Positions 24,147 through 33,536 of a stretch of DNA of 60,127 bases are shown here, one piece after another (the first letter of the stretch is position 1; every line of letters begins with the position of its first letter). A model generated the notes under the pieces. It was not told where the DNA came from, searched no databases, and was given only the letters and a program-made list of their open reading frames with translations. Source of the DNA: Lachnospiraceae bacterium (GTDB lineage: Bacteria > Bacillota > Clostridia > Lachnospirales > Lachnospiraceae). The stretch covers positions 131,866 through 191,992 of the forward strand of contig JAGAMF010000002.1 of the NCBI GenBank assembly GCA_017624855.1. Direction: 5' to 3'. Both the position numbers and the translations under genes were made by a program.

Positions 24147-24623
24147 CTACTTCCCTTTCAATCTCCTAAGCAATCCAATACCTAAAATAAACACACATCC
24201 ACCAAGAACAATAAAGAATATCCAAATAATATTCCAATACGGTGAATTTGTATCAAACATCATTTCAAGTAGTCTGCTCCAAAACTCCATTCCGATTGCA
24301 ATTGCAAACAAATCAAACAATACATAGCTACCGCCGAATATGTATATCCATCGCCACCAATAATTACTTTTGCGATTTTTGATAAATGTAATAATTCCCA
24401 AAACACACAAACCGGCGAGTATTCCCATAATCAGAAAATACACAACACCTTTATTCTCCATGATCCCCATCCAAAATGATGCATAGGATTCTCTATCGAA
24501 CAATGCCCATATTCTATGTAAATGAAATAATCCGAAAAACAGAAAGAACCACGGTTCCCATAGGTATATTTTCTTTATTTCCTTCACTTTTTTATCTGTA
24601 AAAATCTCTGCCATATATTTCAT
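24147..24623 (-). CDS. Four-helix membrane protein, unknown
   Basis: 158 residues with about four hydrophobic helices (near 22-45, 60-80, 92-110 and 130-152), ending in basic RRLKGK. No family is recognised. AAAGGAG lies upstream of the start. It is 25 bases after the TetR gene and probably controlled by it, in the arrangement common for regulators with the membrane protein they control. Confidence 0.7.
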   Translation of the reverse strand: MKYMAEIFTDKKVKEIKKIYLWEPWFFLFFGLFHLHRIWALFDRESYASFWMGIMENKGVVYFLIMGILAGLCVLGIITFIKNRKSNYWWRWIYIFGGSYVLFDLFAIAIGMEFWSRLLEMMFDTNSPYWNIIWIFFIVLGGCVFILGIGLLRRLKGK

Positions 24624-24648
24624 CTCCTTTATGCCATTTGGCGAAATC

Positions 24649-25272
24649 TTACCCTACTAACTGCAAAACAATTCCCTTAATTGCAATGCGCATACTGTCC
24701 TTCCAGTTTTCTTCGCCAATTTCTCTCTTGTACATTCCACCCAGAATAATCATCATAAAAGTACCCGACAAAGCCTGCACATTTAGATTCCTTTTCACAG
24801 CAAGTTCCTTAAAAATTCCTGCACCTATATCACCGTCATCTTCTCTATGCTTTGCAAGAACATCATCAGGAAGTTTCGATAAAACCAAAGCCATAGACTC
24901 CGGTTCAAGAAGAACTTTCAAACAAGAATTATAAGTAATCTCCATGGCTCCAAAAATCAAATCCGTAACTTCTTCCACACAATTTGAAAAATCCAGTGAA
25001 TCCATAGACATATTCTTATCTTGCATAATCTTATAAGCACCGGTTGTCATATGCTCGTCAATCTGTTCGTGAAAGTCTTGCGCCACATCAAAAAGCAATA
25101 ACTCTTTACTGGGATAAAACAGATAAAATGTCCCTTTGGGGATTCCTACTCTTTTTACCAGTTCATCCACAGTGGTTTTCTTCACGCCCTTCTCCTGCAT
25201 AAGGATATTGGCTTCCGCTTTTAACCTTTGAATAATCTGCTTTTTTTCTTCTTCAGAATATATCTTAGGCAT
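24649..25272 (-). CDS. TetR/AcrR-family regulator
   Basis: 207 residues. The N-terminal helix-turn-helix (~25-60) reads KTTVDELVKRVGIPKGTFYLFYPSKE, shown here only for its TetR hallmarks (GIPKGTFY.F). A helical ligand-binding domain fills the rest. Its own promoter contains a TGACTA/TAGTCA inverted repeat across the -10 and start region, fitting autorepression. Likely targets are itself and the downstream membrane protein and GNAT genes. Confidence 0.9.
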   Translation of the reverse strand: MPKIYSEEEKKQIIQRLKAEANILMQEKGVKKTTVDELVKRVGIPKGTFYLFYPSKELLLFDVAQDFHEQIDEHMTTGAYKIMQDKNMSMDSLDFSNCVEEVTDLIFGAMEITYNSCLKVLLEPESMALVLSKLPDDVLAKHREDDGDIGAGIFKELAVKRNLNVQALSGTFMMIILGGMYKREIGEENWKDSMRIAIKGIVLQLVG

Positions 25273-25286
25273 TTCCTGCTCCTTTT

Positions 25287-25338
25287 TGACTATTTTTATC
25301 TTTTTAGTCAGAATAGGCCATTTTTACCAATTTGTCAA
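25287..25338 (-). promoter_or_regulatory. TetR operon promoter and operator
   Basis: TTGACA (25338-25333), 17 bases, TATTCT (25315-25310). The inverted repeat TGACTA/TAGTCA with a 12-base centre (25287-25310) begins at the -10, a classic place for a repressor site. Confidence 0.65.
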
Positions 25339-25352
25339 TATATATCACGAAA

Positions 25353-25385
25353 AAAGGACTGCCACACCAATGTGTACAATCCTTT
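25353..25385 (-). terminator. Terminator of the isochorismatase-like gene
   Basis: AAAGGA ... TCCTTT with additional GTACACA/TGTGG pairing inside, followed by TTTTC on the minus strand, 34 bases after the stop codon. Confidence 0.6.
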
Positions 25386-25418
25386 GTTATAATTTATTAC
25401 AAAATCATCATTCATAAT

Positions 25419-25928
25419 CTAAATATACTCCACTCCTATCTCCTTCAGCTGTTCTCTCATTTTTCGAACTTTCTTCTCAGGAAATCTCCTTCCTATACAG
25501 TCCTCCAGCATAGTAACTTTAACACCTGTCGCAACGGCACCCTTTGCAGTAGCACCCACACAACCACATTCATCAAGCCCGCAAAGAACAACTTCTTTAT
25601 ATCCCTGCATTTCCATATGTTCTCGAAATGATTTTGCAGTATATGTATCAGAGTGACTCTTCTCAAAACACAAATCAGAAACAATATTCAATCCGCTATA
25701 TAACTCGGCTCCTTCCGTCCCTATAATTGAAAAACCGACACCCCATAAAAGCTTAGATAAAACATGCTTAATGTATATAACATCGTATCCTTTTTCTTTA
25801 TACGAATCTATAGCTTTGTTTACACTATTGACAAGTTTATCCGCATCATAAGAAAACATAGACTTTCTTTTATCCCACAGGTAATCATTCTGCATATCAA
25901 TTACAAGTAATGCTTTTTTATCTGACAT
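25419..25928 (-). CDS. Isochorismatase-family cysteine hydrolase
   Basis: 169 residues. The catalytic triad appears as Asp in LLVIDMQNDYL (~11), Lys in CFEKSHSDTY (~89) and Cys in GLDECGCVGATA (~121). Relatives hydrolyse isochorismate, nicotinamide or N-carbamoyl compounds; the lack of nearby pathway genes prevents a choice. A weak GGGGA lies before the ATG. It has a terminator of its own and lies 45 bases after the glycosyltransferase gene. Confidence 0.85.
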   Translation of the reverse strand: MSDKKALLVIDMQNDYLWDKRKSMFSYDADKLVNSVNKAIDSYKEKGYDVIYIKHVLSKLLWGVGFSIIGTEGAELYSGLNIVSDLCFEKSHSDTYTAKSFREHMEMQGYKEVVLCGLDECGCVGATAKGAVATGVKVTMLEDCIGRRFPEKKVRKMREQLKEIGVEYI

Positions 25929-25973
25929 ATTATTTTCCCCGTTCTCGTAACAACTTAATATCCTTCTCGAAAA

Positions 25974-26720
25974 TCAGTCATTGTATTCATAAAACATCTC
26001 ATCCAACAACTTATCCATCCCGGATTTGTCGCCCATTGCAGCTTTTAAAAACATGCCAATATTTTGGAACACTAATTTAAAATATAACCAATCCCCCAAA
26101 TCATCATATTTTCTCGTTGAATTAATCAAATAATTGCTTCGAAGCGTAGTATATTTTTTACCCTGATTTTTTCCATATTTCTTCAGCAGTTTTGCAGTGG
26201 CCACATCTTCCATGGCTTTTTGTTCCACAAAACCACCAATTGCATCAAAACTATCTTTTTTTGCCCAGAAAATACCGCTATATAATCCTGTTAATCCAAA
26301 TGATATCCTGCATAGAATATCATTACACCATAGCGGAAATGAATATCTTTCAAAACGTATCGGTGCACCTCCGCCAATGTATTTCCCGGTTCTAAGAAGT
26401 TTATACACTTCCGATAATGTGCCTTTCGTCATTCGATTATCCGCATCTATCGTAACGATTATCTTGCCGGAAGCAGCCGCAATTCCGTCATTCCGAACCT
26501 TTGCAATACATCTGTCCTCATTAAAAATAACCTTTGCACCGTTATTTTGGGCAATTTCAGCCGTTTTGTCGGTACATCTGTTGCACACAACAATAATCTC
26601 TGTCTTCCCACGAAACTGCTTTGCAGATTTTCTTATTGATTTTATACATCTTGCTATGTACTTTTCTTCATTATGCGCCGGTATTATTACCGAAATATGT
26701 ACCTTCATTTTCCACCCCAT
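25974..26720 (-). CDS. Family 2 glycosyltransferase
   Basis: 248 residues. The GT-A fold begins VHISVIIPAHNEEKYIARC (~7-25); VTIDADNRM (~88-96) holds the metal-binding DxD-like motif, and FVEQKAMEDVATAKLLKKYG (split by chance at the ED motif ~165) holds the acidic catalytic region. It probably moves a sugar from a nucleotide donor to a lipid, wall or polysaccharide acceptor on the cytoplasmic face. The start may be this ATG or the one four codons on. It starts eight bases after the preceding flavin-type gene. Confidence 0.8.
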   Translation of the reverse strand: MGWKMKVHISVIIPAHNEEKYIARCIKSIRKSAKQFRGKTEIIVVCNRCTDKTAEIAQNNGAKVIFNEDRCIAKVRNDGIAAASGKIIVTIDADNRMTKGTLSEVYKLLRTGKYIGGGAPIRFERYSFPLWCNDILCRISFGLTGLYSGIFWAKKDSFDAIGGFVEQKAMEDVATAKLLKKYGKNQGKKYTTLRSNYLINSTRKYDDLGDWLYFKLVFQNIGMFLKAAMGDKSGMDKLLDEMFYEYND

Positions 26721-26728
26721 GTCTAAAG

Positions 26729-27193
26729 CTACTTCGCCTTACACGATAACTTATCAACATCCAACTTAAAAACCGCAACCGCCTCTAACATTTCATTGCT
26801 GTAATGCCAGTCATTTTTAGATGTTGTTTGCTTCATAATTGCATTAAGCCCTATAATCTTTTCTGCACTATCTTCTACCAACGAAAGAATTCCGGTGCCG
26901 GTTACGCTTTGAAAAGTCGCAGAATAATCACATGCCTCCTGCCCTTCGATCAGCGAATAATTGCCGTCAATCTCAAATCCCACGTTCGGCATCTTTTTCG
27001 CAAGTTCGTATTTGCGTCCCGCCTTTGCACCATGGAAATAAAATGTATAGTTCTCGTCGTATGAATATCCATAATTTACAGGCACAATATAGATATCGCC
27101 TTCATCATAAAAAGCAATTCGTAAAATCTGCTCTTTTTTAATAAAATCTTCGATTACTTTTTTATCGGTAATTTCCCGGTCTTTTCTTCTCAT
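26729..27193 (-). CDS. Pyridoxamine 5'-phosphate oxidase-like flavin-binding protein
   Basis: 154 residues with the split-barrel pattern: MRRKDREITDKKVIEDFI, VPVNYGYSYDE (~36-46), YFHGAKAGRKYELAKK (~52-67) and the ~WHYS region. This is the NimA-like subgroup, which binds FMN or F420 and may reduce nitro compounds; activity here is unknown. AGGAG lies seven bases before the ATG. It forms a close pair with the downstream glycosyltransferase. Confidence 0.8.
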   Translation of the reverse strand: MRRKDREITDKKVIEDFIKKEQILRIAFYDEGDIYIVPVNYGYSYDENYTFYFHGAKAGRKYELAKKMPNVGFEIDGNYSLIEGQEACDYSATFQSVTGTGILSLVEDSAEKIIGLNAIMKQTTSKNDWHYSNEMLEAVAVFKLDVDKLSCKAK

Positions 27194-27223
27194 ATTGGTA
27201 CTCCTGTAAAACTTTCCCTTCCG

Positions 27224-27832
27224 CTACTTCTCCAACGCAACAAGATCTGCTTTTTCATAGCAATTATGTCCCTGCATACTCTTTTTATATTTCCAACAGA
27301 CGATAGCCTCATCCAAACTTTTTCCCTGATTATCCTCAAAGAAATCACGAATGTAAGTATTATACTCAAATTGCTTATCTATCGTTGTTTTACCTTTTTT
27401 CTTTTCTTCTAAAATCTGATAATATGCATCTATTGCCTCGCCATAAGTCTTGCCGGCATTGCTTTTAAGCCATTTCTGAAATAAAACATTAAAAGAAAAG
27501 GATTTTCCGATTTTCTCCGCAAAAAATGCTCTATGCTTTTCGGAACATACTATATTGGGTTCTATTTTTGTATCTTCTGTAATTGAACCAATACCGGAAG
27601 TGGTTGCTCTCCTTTGGGAAGAAGTTTCTAATACTTTGCCGGTATCAAGAAAATAGGCAATCCGTTCAGCAAGTTCCAATTTTCCACCCGAAACAGGCAA
27701 ATTGTTTTCTCTACAAAAAACAACCAATTCTTCCTTTAGATAATAAAAACTTCGAAAGGTTTTGCTATCCAATTCTTTGTTCAAATCCGGTCTTTCGTTC
27801 ATTGATTTTTCTCTCCAAACTTGCTCATACAC
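27224..27832 (-). CDS. SAP-domain protein (DUF6434-like)
   Basis: 202 residues. A SAP-like helix pair lies at ~28-70 (YYLKEELVVFCRENNLPVSGGKLELAERIAYFL is the region; hallmark LPVSGGKLELAERI), often DNA-binding, followed by a C-terminal helical domain (~90-195) like DUF6434. Role unknown; possibly nucleic-acid associated. The GTG start overlaps the end of hemZ and follows GAGG by five bases; an alternative ATG lies ten codons on after GGAG. It is probably co-transcribed with hemZ. Confidence 0.6.
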   Translation of the reverse strand: MYEQVWREKSMNERPDLNKELDSKTFRSFYYLKEELVVFCRENNLPVSGGKLELAERIAYFLDTGKVLETSSQRRATTSGIGSITEDTKIEPNIVCSEKHRAFFAEKIGKSFSFNVLFQKWLKSNAGKTYGEAIDAYYQILEEKKKGKTTIDKQFEYNTYIRDFFEDNQGKSLDEAIVCWKYKKSMQGHNCYEKADLVALEK

Positions 27833-29320
27833 CTACACCTCTCTCTCAAGCTCCAATAATTTCTTCCTTCTCTCCACCATTTCATCAATACGTGCAAGAT
27901 ACTGCTCCACATCCTTGACATTATCGGAACGCTCAATACGATTGTCAGGTAACACAAGCTTCGTAATACTGCCGGCACCAACTGCCGCAATGGTCTGCTT
28001 CTCTTCCATGATCAGCACATTGTAGATGCCGTCTTTACCTTCCTTGGCAAAACCCACATTTTCTAAATTGCCTGCCATATTTTTCTGCCGATAGAGATAA
28101 TAGGGCTCCATATCCAACGATTTCGCACAGGATAAAGTCAAATCCATCATATCACCGGTATCGTTTAAGGCTTCGCGACCGTTCTTTTCAATCCACTCAC
28201 CCAATTTGGAAGCGCGCTTAATCGCCAATGAGTGAGCAGTTAAACTGTCCGGATTCATAGCTTTTATCTCTTCCAAAGTTTTTGCAACCATATCTGCATC
28301 TTCGCCGGGAAGGCCGAGAATAATATCCATATTGATATTCTCAAATCCCACTTCACGGGCCAACGCATAAGCTTCCTTTGTCTGCTCAATGCTGTGACAC
28401 CTGCCAATCAAGTCCAAAGTCTCCTGATTCATAGTCTGAGGATTTACGGAGATTCTACCAATCCCATGCTTATGCAAAACTTCCAGTTTTTCTCTTGTGA
28501 TGCTGTCAGGCCGCCCTGCTTCCGCGGTAAATTCCAGCAAATGCGAAAAGTTAAATTTACATTTTACATATGAAATCAACTCGTCCAGTTGTTCTGCTGA
28601 CAAGGATGTGGGCGTACCGCCACCGATATATATGGTATTTAAAGGTCTGTCTTTATATGCTTCGCTCCAGAAATCCAACTCCTTTTTCATGGCATCGATA
28701 TATTCCTGCATACGATTCTTCCACTTAAAAATCGGATTCGATGTAAAAGAACAATACAGGCAGGTCGTGGGACAAAAAGGAATTCCTATGTAGAGGCTGT
28801 AACCTCTTTTACAATCCAATCGATCTAAAATTGCTTTTTCGCGTTTGGCAATTCCAATGCCCAACTCACACTTTTCATCGCTAACCAGATGCGTTTCCTG
28901 TAAAAAAACCTTGATTTCATCGTCAGACTTCTCCTGCTCCAACATCATCATGGCAAGTTTTGTAGGTCGGATACCGGTTAAGTTGCCCCAGGGCAATTCT
29001 TTTCCCGTAATCGCAGAAAGACGCTTATACAAGCAAATCTTAAATCTATTTTTAACTTCTGATTTATCCCCTACAAGACTGATTTTATCTTCTGTACATA
29101 CCTCATCATCAAAACATTTTAAAATAAGTTCGTTATTTACCGACTCAATCCAAATATCCCAAGGATTTACTTTGCCTTCGAGCGACTCCTTACATTCTGT
29201 TTCTTCTGTGTCTGTTTCACTTTCCCGCACAAATTCCAATTCTTCTGCCGGATAAAAGGCTTTCACCAGGGAATGTACATCATATTCATAATCAGGTTTT
29301 TTACATACTATTTTTATCAT
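27833..29320 (-). CDS. hemZ: HemZ-type coproporphyrinogen dehydrogenase-like radical SAM protein
   Basis: 495 residues from the ATG; a TTG three codons earlier is possible but lies in the terminator's T run. An N-terminal clostridial domain (~1-155) precedes a radical SAM domain with the cluster motif IPFCPTTCLYCSF (~172-184), GGGTPTS and a HemN-like C-terminal region. HemZ proteins are related to oxygen-independent coproporphyrinogen III oxidases; some HemN relatives instead handle heme or methyl transfer. A terminator precedes it, so it may be only partly expressed with rel and the MBL gene. No other heme genes are in the window. Confidence 0.85.
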   Translation of the reverse strand: MIKIVCKKPDYEYDVHSLVKAFYPAEELEFVRESETDTEETECKESLEGKVNPWDIWIESVNNELILKCFDDEVCTEDKISLVGDKSEVKNRFKICLYKRLSAITGKELPWGNLTGIRPTKLAMMMLEQEKSDDEIKVFLQETHLVSDEKCELGIGIAKREKAILDRLDCKRGYSLYIGIPFCPTTCLYCSFTSNPIFKWKNRMQEYIDAMKKELDFWSEAYKDRPLNTIYIGGGTPTSLSAEQLDELISYVKCKFNFSHLLEFTAEAGRPDSITREKLEVLHKHGIGRISVNPQTMNQETLDLIGRCHSIEQTKEAYALAREVGFENINMDIILGLPGEDADMVAKTLEEIKAMNPDSLTAHSLAIKRASKLGEWIEKNGREALNDTGDMMDLTLSCAKSLDMEPYYLYRQKNMAGNLENVGFAKEGKDGIYNVLIMEEKQTIAAVGAGSITKLVLPDNRIERSDNVKDVEQYLARIDEMVERRKKLLELEREV

Positions 29321-29333
29321 TTTTATCAAAAAA

Positions 29334-29354
29334 GGGATTATTTCACATAATCCC
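29334..29354 (-). terminator. Terminator between MBL hydrolase and hemZ
   Basis: GGGATTA/TAATCCC with a 7-base loop followed by TTTTTTGAT on the minus strand. Confidence 0.7.
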
Positions 29355-29374
29355 TTCTCCTTCCTCTTAAAATA

Positions 29375-30016
29375 TTACACGATGCAGCAAAAAGGGTTGT
29401 AAACCTTTTCATGACCGATGCTTGTCGCATCACCGTGTCCCGGATACACGCTTGTATTGTCAGGAAGTTTATATAACTTCTCTGTAATGGACATGCGCAA
29501 TTCTCCCGCATTTCCGGTAGGAAAATCGGTTCTGCCCACTGATTCAAAAAACAATGTATCTCCACTGATTAATACATCATCTTCTTCAAAGTAATAGCAC
29601 ACACCGCCTACGGAATGGCCCGGAGTTTCAATTACCTTACATTTCATGGAGCCCACTGTGATTTCATCCCCATCTTTTACCGGCACATCTGTTTTTACCA
29701 CATAGGGCTTACCGATTAAAATTGAGTGATTCATGGAAGGGTCTTCCAATAACACAGATTCTTTGGCACCTGCATATACGGTAACACCTTCAAACATTTC
29801 TTTTAACTCATTTACCGCCATAAAATGGTCGAAATGACCGTGGGTAATCAGAATTGCTTTTAAGGTTAATCCCTTTTCTTTTAAAGTATCATAAATCACA
29901 TTGGCTTTGGTGGAAGGGTCCACCATAATTGCCTCTGTTTCTCCTTCCTTATGGAGATAATAACAATTATTCTCCAATCTTCCTAAAACCATATGTTCTA
30001 CAATCAATTTGCTCAT
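29375..30016 (-). CDS. Metallo-beta-lactamase-fold hydrolase (glyoxalase II-like)
   Basis: 213 residues. The metal motif is ITHGHFDHF (~56-64; HxHxDH), followed by TPGHSVGG (~132-139), SGDTLF (~152-157) and the last histidine in YPGHGD (~191-196). The length and motifs match the short glyoxalase II-like group that cleaves thioesters. Its start codon overlaps the rel stop, so it is co-translated with rel, an arrangement I recall as common in clostridia. Confidence 0.9.
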   Translation of the reverse strand: MSKLIVEHMVLGRLENNCYYLHKEGETEAIMVDPSTKANVIYDTLKEKGLTLKAILITHGHFDHFMAVNELKEMFEGVTVYAGAKESVLLEDPSMNHSILIGKPYVVKTDVPVKDGDEITVGSMKCKVIETPGHSVGGVCYYFEEDDVLISGDTLFFESVGRTDFPTGNAGELRMSITEKLYKLPDNTSVYPGHGDATSIGHEKVYNPFCCIV

Positions 30017-32325
30017 TAGTTACTCTTCCTTGCAACATCCACCACATTTTCAATGGTCATAATTTTGGTAAGGATACGCTCCAATTCATTTTTTCCTGCG
30101 ATTTCGAAAGAAATTAAAATTGTGGTCAATCCCTGCTTGTTAATTTGTGTATTTAAGGCGTTGATATCAATACCTTTCTCCGTCAATGCTCCGGTAATAT
30201 CTGCCAATAAACCGTTTCTGTTATATGCGTAAATGGTAATCTCAGCAGGATATTTTGTATTTTCTCCCTTATCCAAGCTATCATGCAGCCAACGAACACT
30301 CATGATACGCTCTTTCTCGGATTCCGGCATATTAAGGAGATTCACACAATCCACACGATGAATCGAAACGCCTCGCCCTCTGGTAACAAAACCAACGATA
30401 TCATCACCGGGAATCGGACTGCAACACTTGCTCATACGGGTTGCAACTCCTTCCATACCTTCCACAATAACACCATTCTGTGCTTTTTTCGTGATTTTCT
30501 TTTCCGCAATTTCTCGAACTTCTTCCAGAACCTGCTCGTTGGTAATTTCTTTTTTATGGTCGTTTTCGTACAACTCACATAACTTATTGATAATCTGGCC
30601 TTCTTTTAAGGCACCGTGACCGATAGCCGCCAACAGGGCATCCCAATCACCAAAGCCAAATTTCTTTAAAACCACTTCTTTGTATACAGGTTTCGATATG
30701 TCGGGGTAATTGATCGTTCTTCCTTTACAATATCCCAAAAGCATTTCACGGCCTTTGGCAATATTCTCATCCTTGAACTCAGTCTTAAACCACTGATTGA
30801 TTTTATTCTTGGCAACGGTACTTTTTACCTTATTCAACCAATCCCTGCTGGGTCCCTTGGAATTGTTGGAGGTAATAATCTGGATAATATCACCGTTTTT
30901 AATCTCATACTCCATGGAAACCAATTTATCATTGACCTTAGCGCCAACCATACGATTACCTACGGCACTGTGAATGGCATAAGCAAAATCAATGGTGTTG
31001 GAGCCCATAGGCAGACGTTTTACCTCTCCCGTAGGAGTAAAGCAATACACATCATCCGAGAATAAATCCAAGTCACTCTTTAACAGGTTCATGAATTCTT
31101 TGTTATCGGTCTCTTTCTGCCACTCAAGAATCTGACGAAGCCATGATAACTTTTCTTCTTCGCCGGAATTAACCTTCTTGCCATCAGACATTTCTTTGTA
31201 CTTCCAATGCGCAGCAATACCGTATTCAGCAGTTTTGTGCATTTCGTAAGTTCTAATCTGTATTTCAAAAGGTCTTGCATCCGAGTTTTTCGGATCCATC
31301 AATGTTGTGTGCAGGGACTGATACATATTATCCTTAGGAGTAGCAATATAATCCTTAAAACGTGCTGTAATCGGCTTATAAATCGAATGAATCACCCCCA
31401 AAGCCGCATAACAGGTCTTTACATCTTCTACAATAATACGCACAGCAAATAAATCATAAATTTGGTCAAGGGTTTTACCCTGATTCTTCATCTTTTTATA
31501 TATACTGAAAAAGTGCTTCACGCGACCGTCAATCTGTGCATCAATGCCCGCCGCACGAATGTGAGAACCGACTTCTTCTACGATACTCTGCACATATTTC
31601 TCGCGTTCGGCCTTTTTAACCGCAATTTTATCTACCAAGTCATAATATACTTCCGGTTCAAGGTATTTCAATGACAAGTCATCCAACTCTACCTTAATCT
31701 TGGAAATACCGAGACGCTGTGCAATAGGTGCATAAATATCCAGCGTTTCACGGGCTTTCTCCTGCTGCTTCTCCGGTCTCATATGCTTTAAGGTACGCAT
31801 ATTGTGAAGACGGTCAGCCAGCTTAATCATAATGACACGAATATCCTTTGCCATGGCAAGGAACATCTTACGCAAATTCTCCGCCTGTTCTTCCAACTTA
31901 TCGCCACCGGCAAATTCCAAGCGTCCCAATTTCGTTACGCCATCAACCAAATTGGCAACATCCTCGCCGAACATATCCTTCAATTCTTCATAAGTCATAA
32001 TGGTATCTTCCACTACATCATGAAGAATACCTGCTGCAATGGTCTCCTTATCCATCTCCAAATCCGCAAGGATAATTGCCACATAAAGAGGATGAATAAT
32101 GTAAGGCTCTCCGGACTTACGCTTCTGCTCCTTGTGTGCTTCATAGGCAACATTATAAGCCTTTTCAATTAGGCTAAAATCATCCGAGGGATGATATTTG
32201 CCCACACGAACAATAAGGTCATTATAGAGCTGTTCCGGTGTCAAAAACTCCTCTAACGACTCAATGCGCCCGTCATCAATGATAAATTCATTTTGAATTG
32301 TGCTTTTTTTGTCTTCTACTTCCAT
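30016..32325 (-). CDS. rel: Bifunctional (p)ppGpp synthetase/hydrolase
   Basis: 769 residues, full length for Rel/SpoT. It has an N-terminal hydrolase HD domain (AAGILHDVVEDT, ~83-94), a synthetase domain (DLFAVRIIVEDV ~285-296, TTLMDPKNSDARPFEIQIRT region ~340), TGS (~405-465), the zinc-finger CCSPIPGDDIVG region (~640) and a C-terminal ACT (~695-768). It makes and destroys the stringent-response alarmone. AAAGGG precedes the ATG. Together with two Ile T-boxes the window is rich in amino-acid starvation control. Confidence 0.96.
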   Translation of the reverse strand: MEVEDKKSTIQNEFIIDDGRIESLEEFLTPEQLYNDLIVRVGKYHPSDDFSLIEKAYNVAYEAHKEQKRKSGEPYIIHPLYVAIILADLEMDKETIAAGILHDVVEDTIMTYEELKDMFGEDVANLVDGVTKLGRLEFAGGDKLEEQAENLRKMFLAMAKDIRVIMIKLADRLHNMRTLKHMRPEKQQEKARETLDIYAPIAQRLGISKIKVELDDLSLKYLEPEVYYDLVDKIAVKKAEREKYVQSIVEEVGSHIRAAGIDAQIDGRVKHFFSIYKKMKNQGKTLDQIYDLFAVRIIVEDVKTCYAALGVIHSIYKPITARFKDYIATPKDNMYQSLHTTLMDPKNSDARPFEIQIRTYEMHKTAEYGIAAHWKYKEMSDGKKVNSGEEEKLSWLRQILEWQKETDNKEFMNLLKSDLDLFSDDVYCFTPTGEVKRLPMGSNTIDFAYAIHSAVGNRMVGAKVNDKLVSMEYEIKNGDIIQIITSNNSKGPSRDWLNKVKSTVAKNKINQWFKTEFKDENIAKGREMLLGYCKGRTINYPDISKPVYKEVVLKKFGFGDWDALLAAIGHGALKEGQIINKLCELYENDHKKEITNEQVLEEVREIAEKKITKKAQNGVIVEGMEGVATRMSKCCSPIPGDDIVGFVTRGRGVSIHRVDCVNLLNMPESEKERIMSVRWLHDSLDKGENTKYPAEITIYAYNRNGLLADITGALTEKGIDINALNTQINKQGLTTILISFEIAGKNELERILTKIMTIENVVDVARKSN

Positions 32326-32429
32326 ATGCAGATTCCCTTTCGGTAATTTTTCCAGTCGGATACTACATTATGCTTATTCCGTGCTGTATCTTATTAGGAT
32401 TTCTCTTACAATAAAATATATTCCTATTT

Positions 32430-33311
32430 TTACCAATTCGTCAACTGAACCACCGGTTTAAAACCTGTAGTTTTTCCGAATTTCATGTTGTATTCAAAGT
32501 TACTGAGTGAATCGGACGGATCGATTGCATCCAAATTAATCTTATTAAAAGTTTCTCTGTCAAATATAACAGATACATATGTAACTTCTTCTTTGTTTCC
32601 GGTAGCTGTATTCACGGCATCATCCACCGCATGAACAATTACCTTATCAACAGGAAGCAACGCAAATAAATCTCTTGCCATACGAATCATAACGCTGCAC
32701 ACATAATCCTGAAGCATTTCATAATAGGCCGTCTTGGTCATCTGCTTCTCGGATACTTTTCCGGTAGAAGTCAATGTGACCATGGTATCGGGAATTACAT
32801 TCTCTTCCTTAATATTAAATTCCGCCACTATGCAAGCAGGGTCTTCCGTTCCGATTTCAAACTCACTACCGAAATCAACCAACTCATCAAAAGGCTGTGC
32901 CTGTTCGATTACTTCATAATATGCATCAATATCTCCCTGCAAAACCCTCTCTTGTAATTTTGCAAGCTTACGAGGAATGGTTTCCACGCGATTCCAGTCA
33001 ATAGCATCCACTCCGGTTCTGTGAATTCCGATTACTTCATCCACCTGCTCTTGGTAATCCTGCACGATTTCCTGATTTTTCTCCAATTCTTTTTTCTTGG
33101 CTCTGTCGTTCTTCTTATTGTTCTTGTTGCCAAATGTCTTGGTATAGGAAATTCCGGTACCCGGAATACCGATAGTTGCTCTTCTGTCACCGTTGGTATT
33201 GATGGAGTACCTTGCACCTTTTACACCGAAGCTTAAACCGGCACTCTTTTTATTTAAATTTAATTTAATACCTTTTCCTAAAGATATACTTTTTCTAAAA
33301 TTTAATCCCAT
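32430..33311 (-). CDS. DUF4236-domain protein
   Basis: 293 residues from the ATG four bases after GGGAGGGG; the longer frame lacks a ribosome site. The N-terminal ~55 residues (MGLNFRKSISLGKGIKLNLN, then GTGISYTKTFG) are the DUF4236 signature, a short beta-rich domain. A basic, probably coiled linker (~60-95) precedes an unrecognised C-terminal domain (~110-290). Function unknown. Transcribed on its own upstream of rel. Confidence 0.7.
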   Translation of the reverse strand: MGLNFRKSISLGKGIKLNLNKKSAGLSFGVKGARYSINTNGDRRATIGIPGTGISYTKTFGNKNNKKNDRAKKKELEKNQEIVQDYQEQVDEVIGIHRTGVDAIDWNRVETIPRKLAKLQERVLQGDIDAYYEVIEQAQPFDELVDFGSEFEIGTEDPACIVAEFNIKEENVIPDTMVTLTSTGKVSEKQMTKTAYYEMLQDYVCSVMIRMARDLFALLPVDKVIVHAVDDAVNTATGNKEEVTYVSVIFDRETFNKINLDAIDPSDSLSNFEYNMKFGKTTGFKPVVQLTNW

Positions 33312-33496
33312 AAAACCCCTCCCTTTTTGTAACAAATCAAACCATATATACATTGTTTTAAAAAAAGCTACCAATGTAAAGTATACCACAAATTGTGCCG
33401 TTATAAAAGTATCTAATCACAACATGTTGCCTTAATTTACTAAAGTTTTTATAAAAACAGCACAGTTTTTACTTTTATATCCGCTTCAAATAAAAA

Positions 33497-33523
33497 CAGG
33501 TTCCGCAAAACTTGCAGAACCTG
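33497..33523 (-). terminator. Terminator of the acyl-CoA ligase fusion gene
   Basis: CAGGTTCTGCAAG/TTTGCGGAACCTG hairpin followed by TTTTTATTTG on the minus strand, close to the stop codon. Confidence 0.8.
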
Positions 33524-33536
33524 CTTATCATTTTTC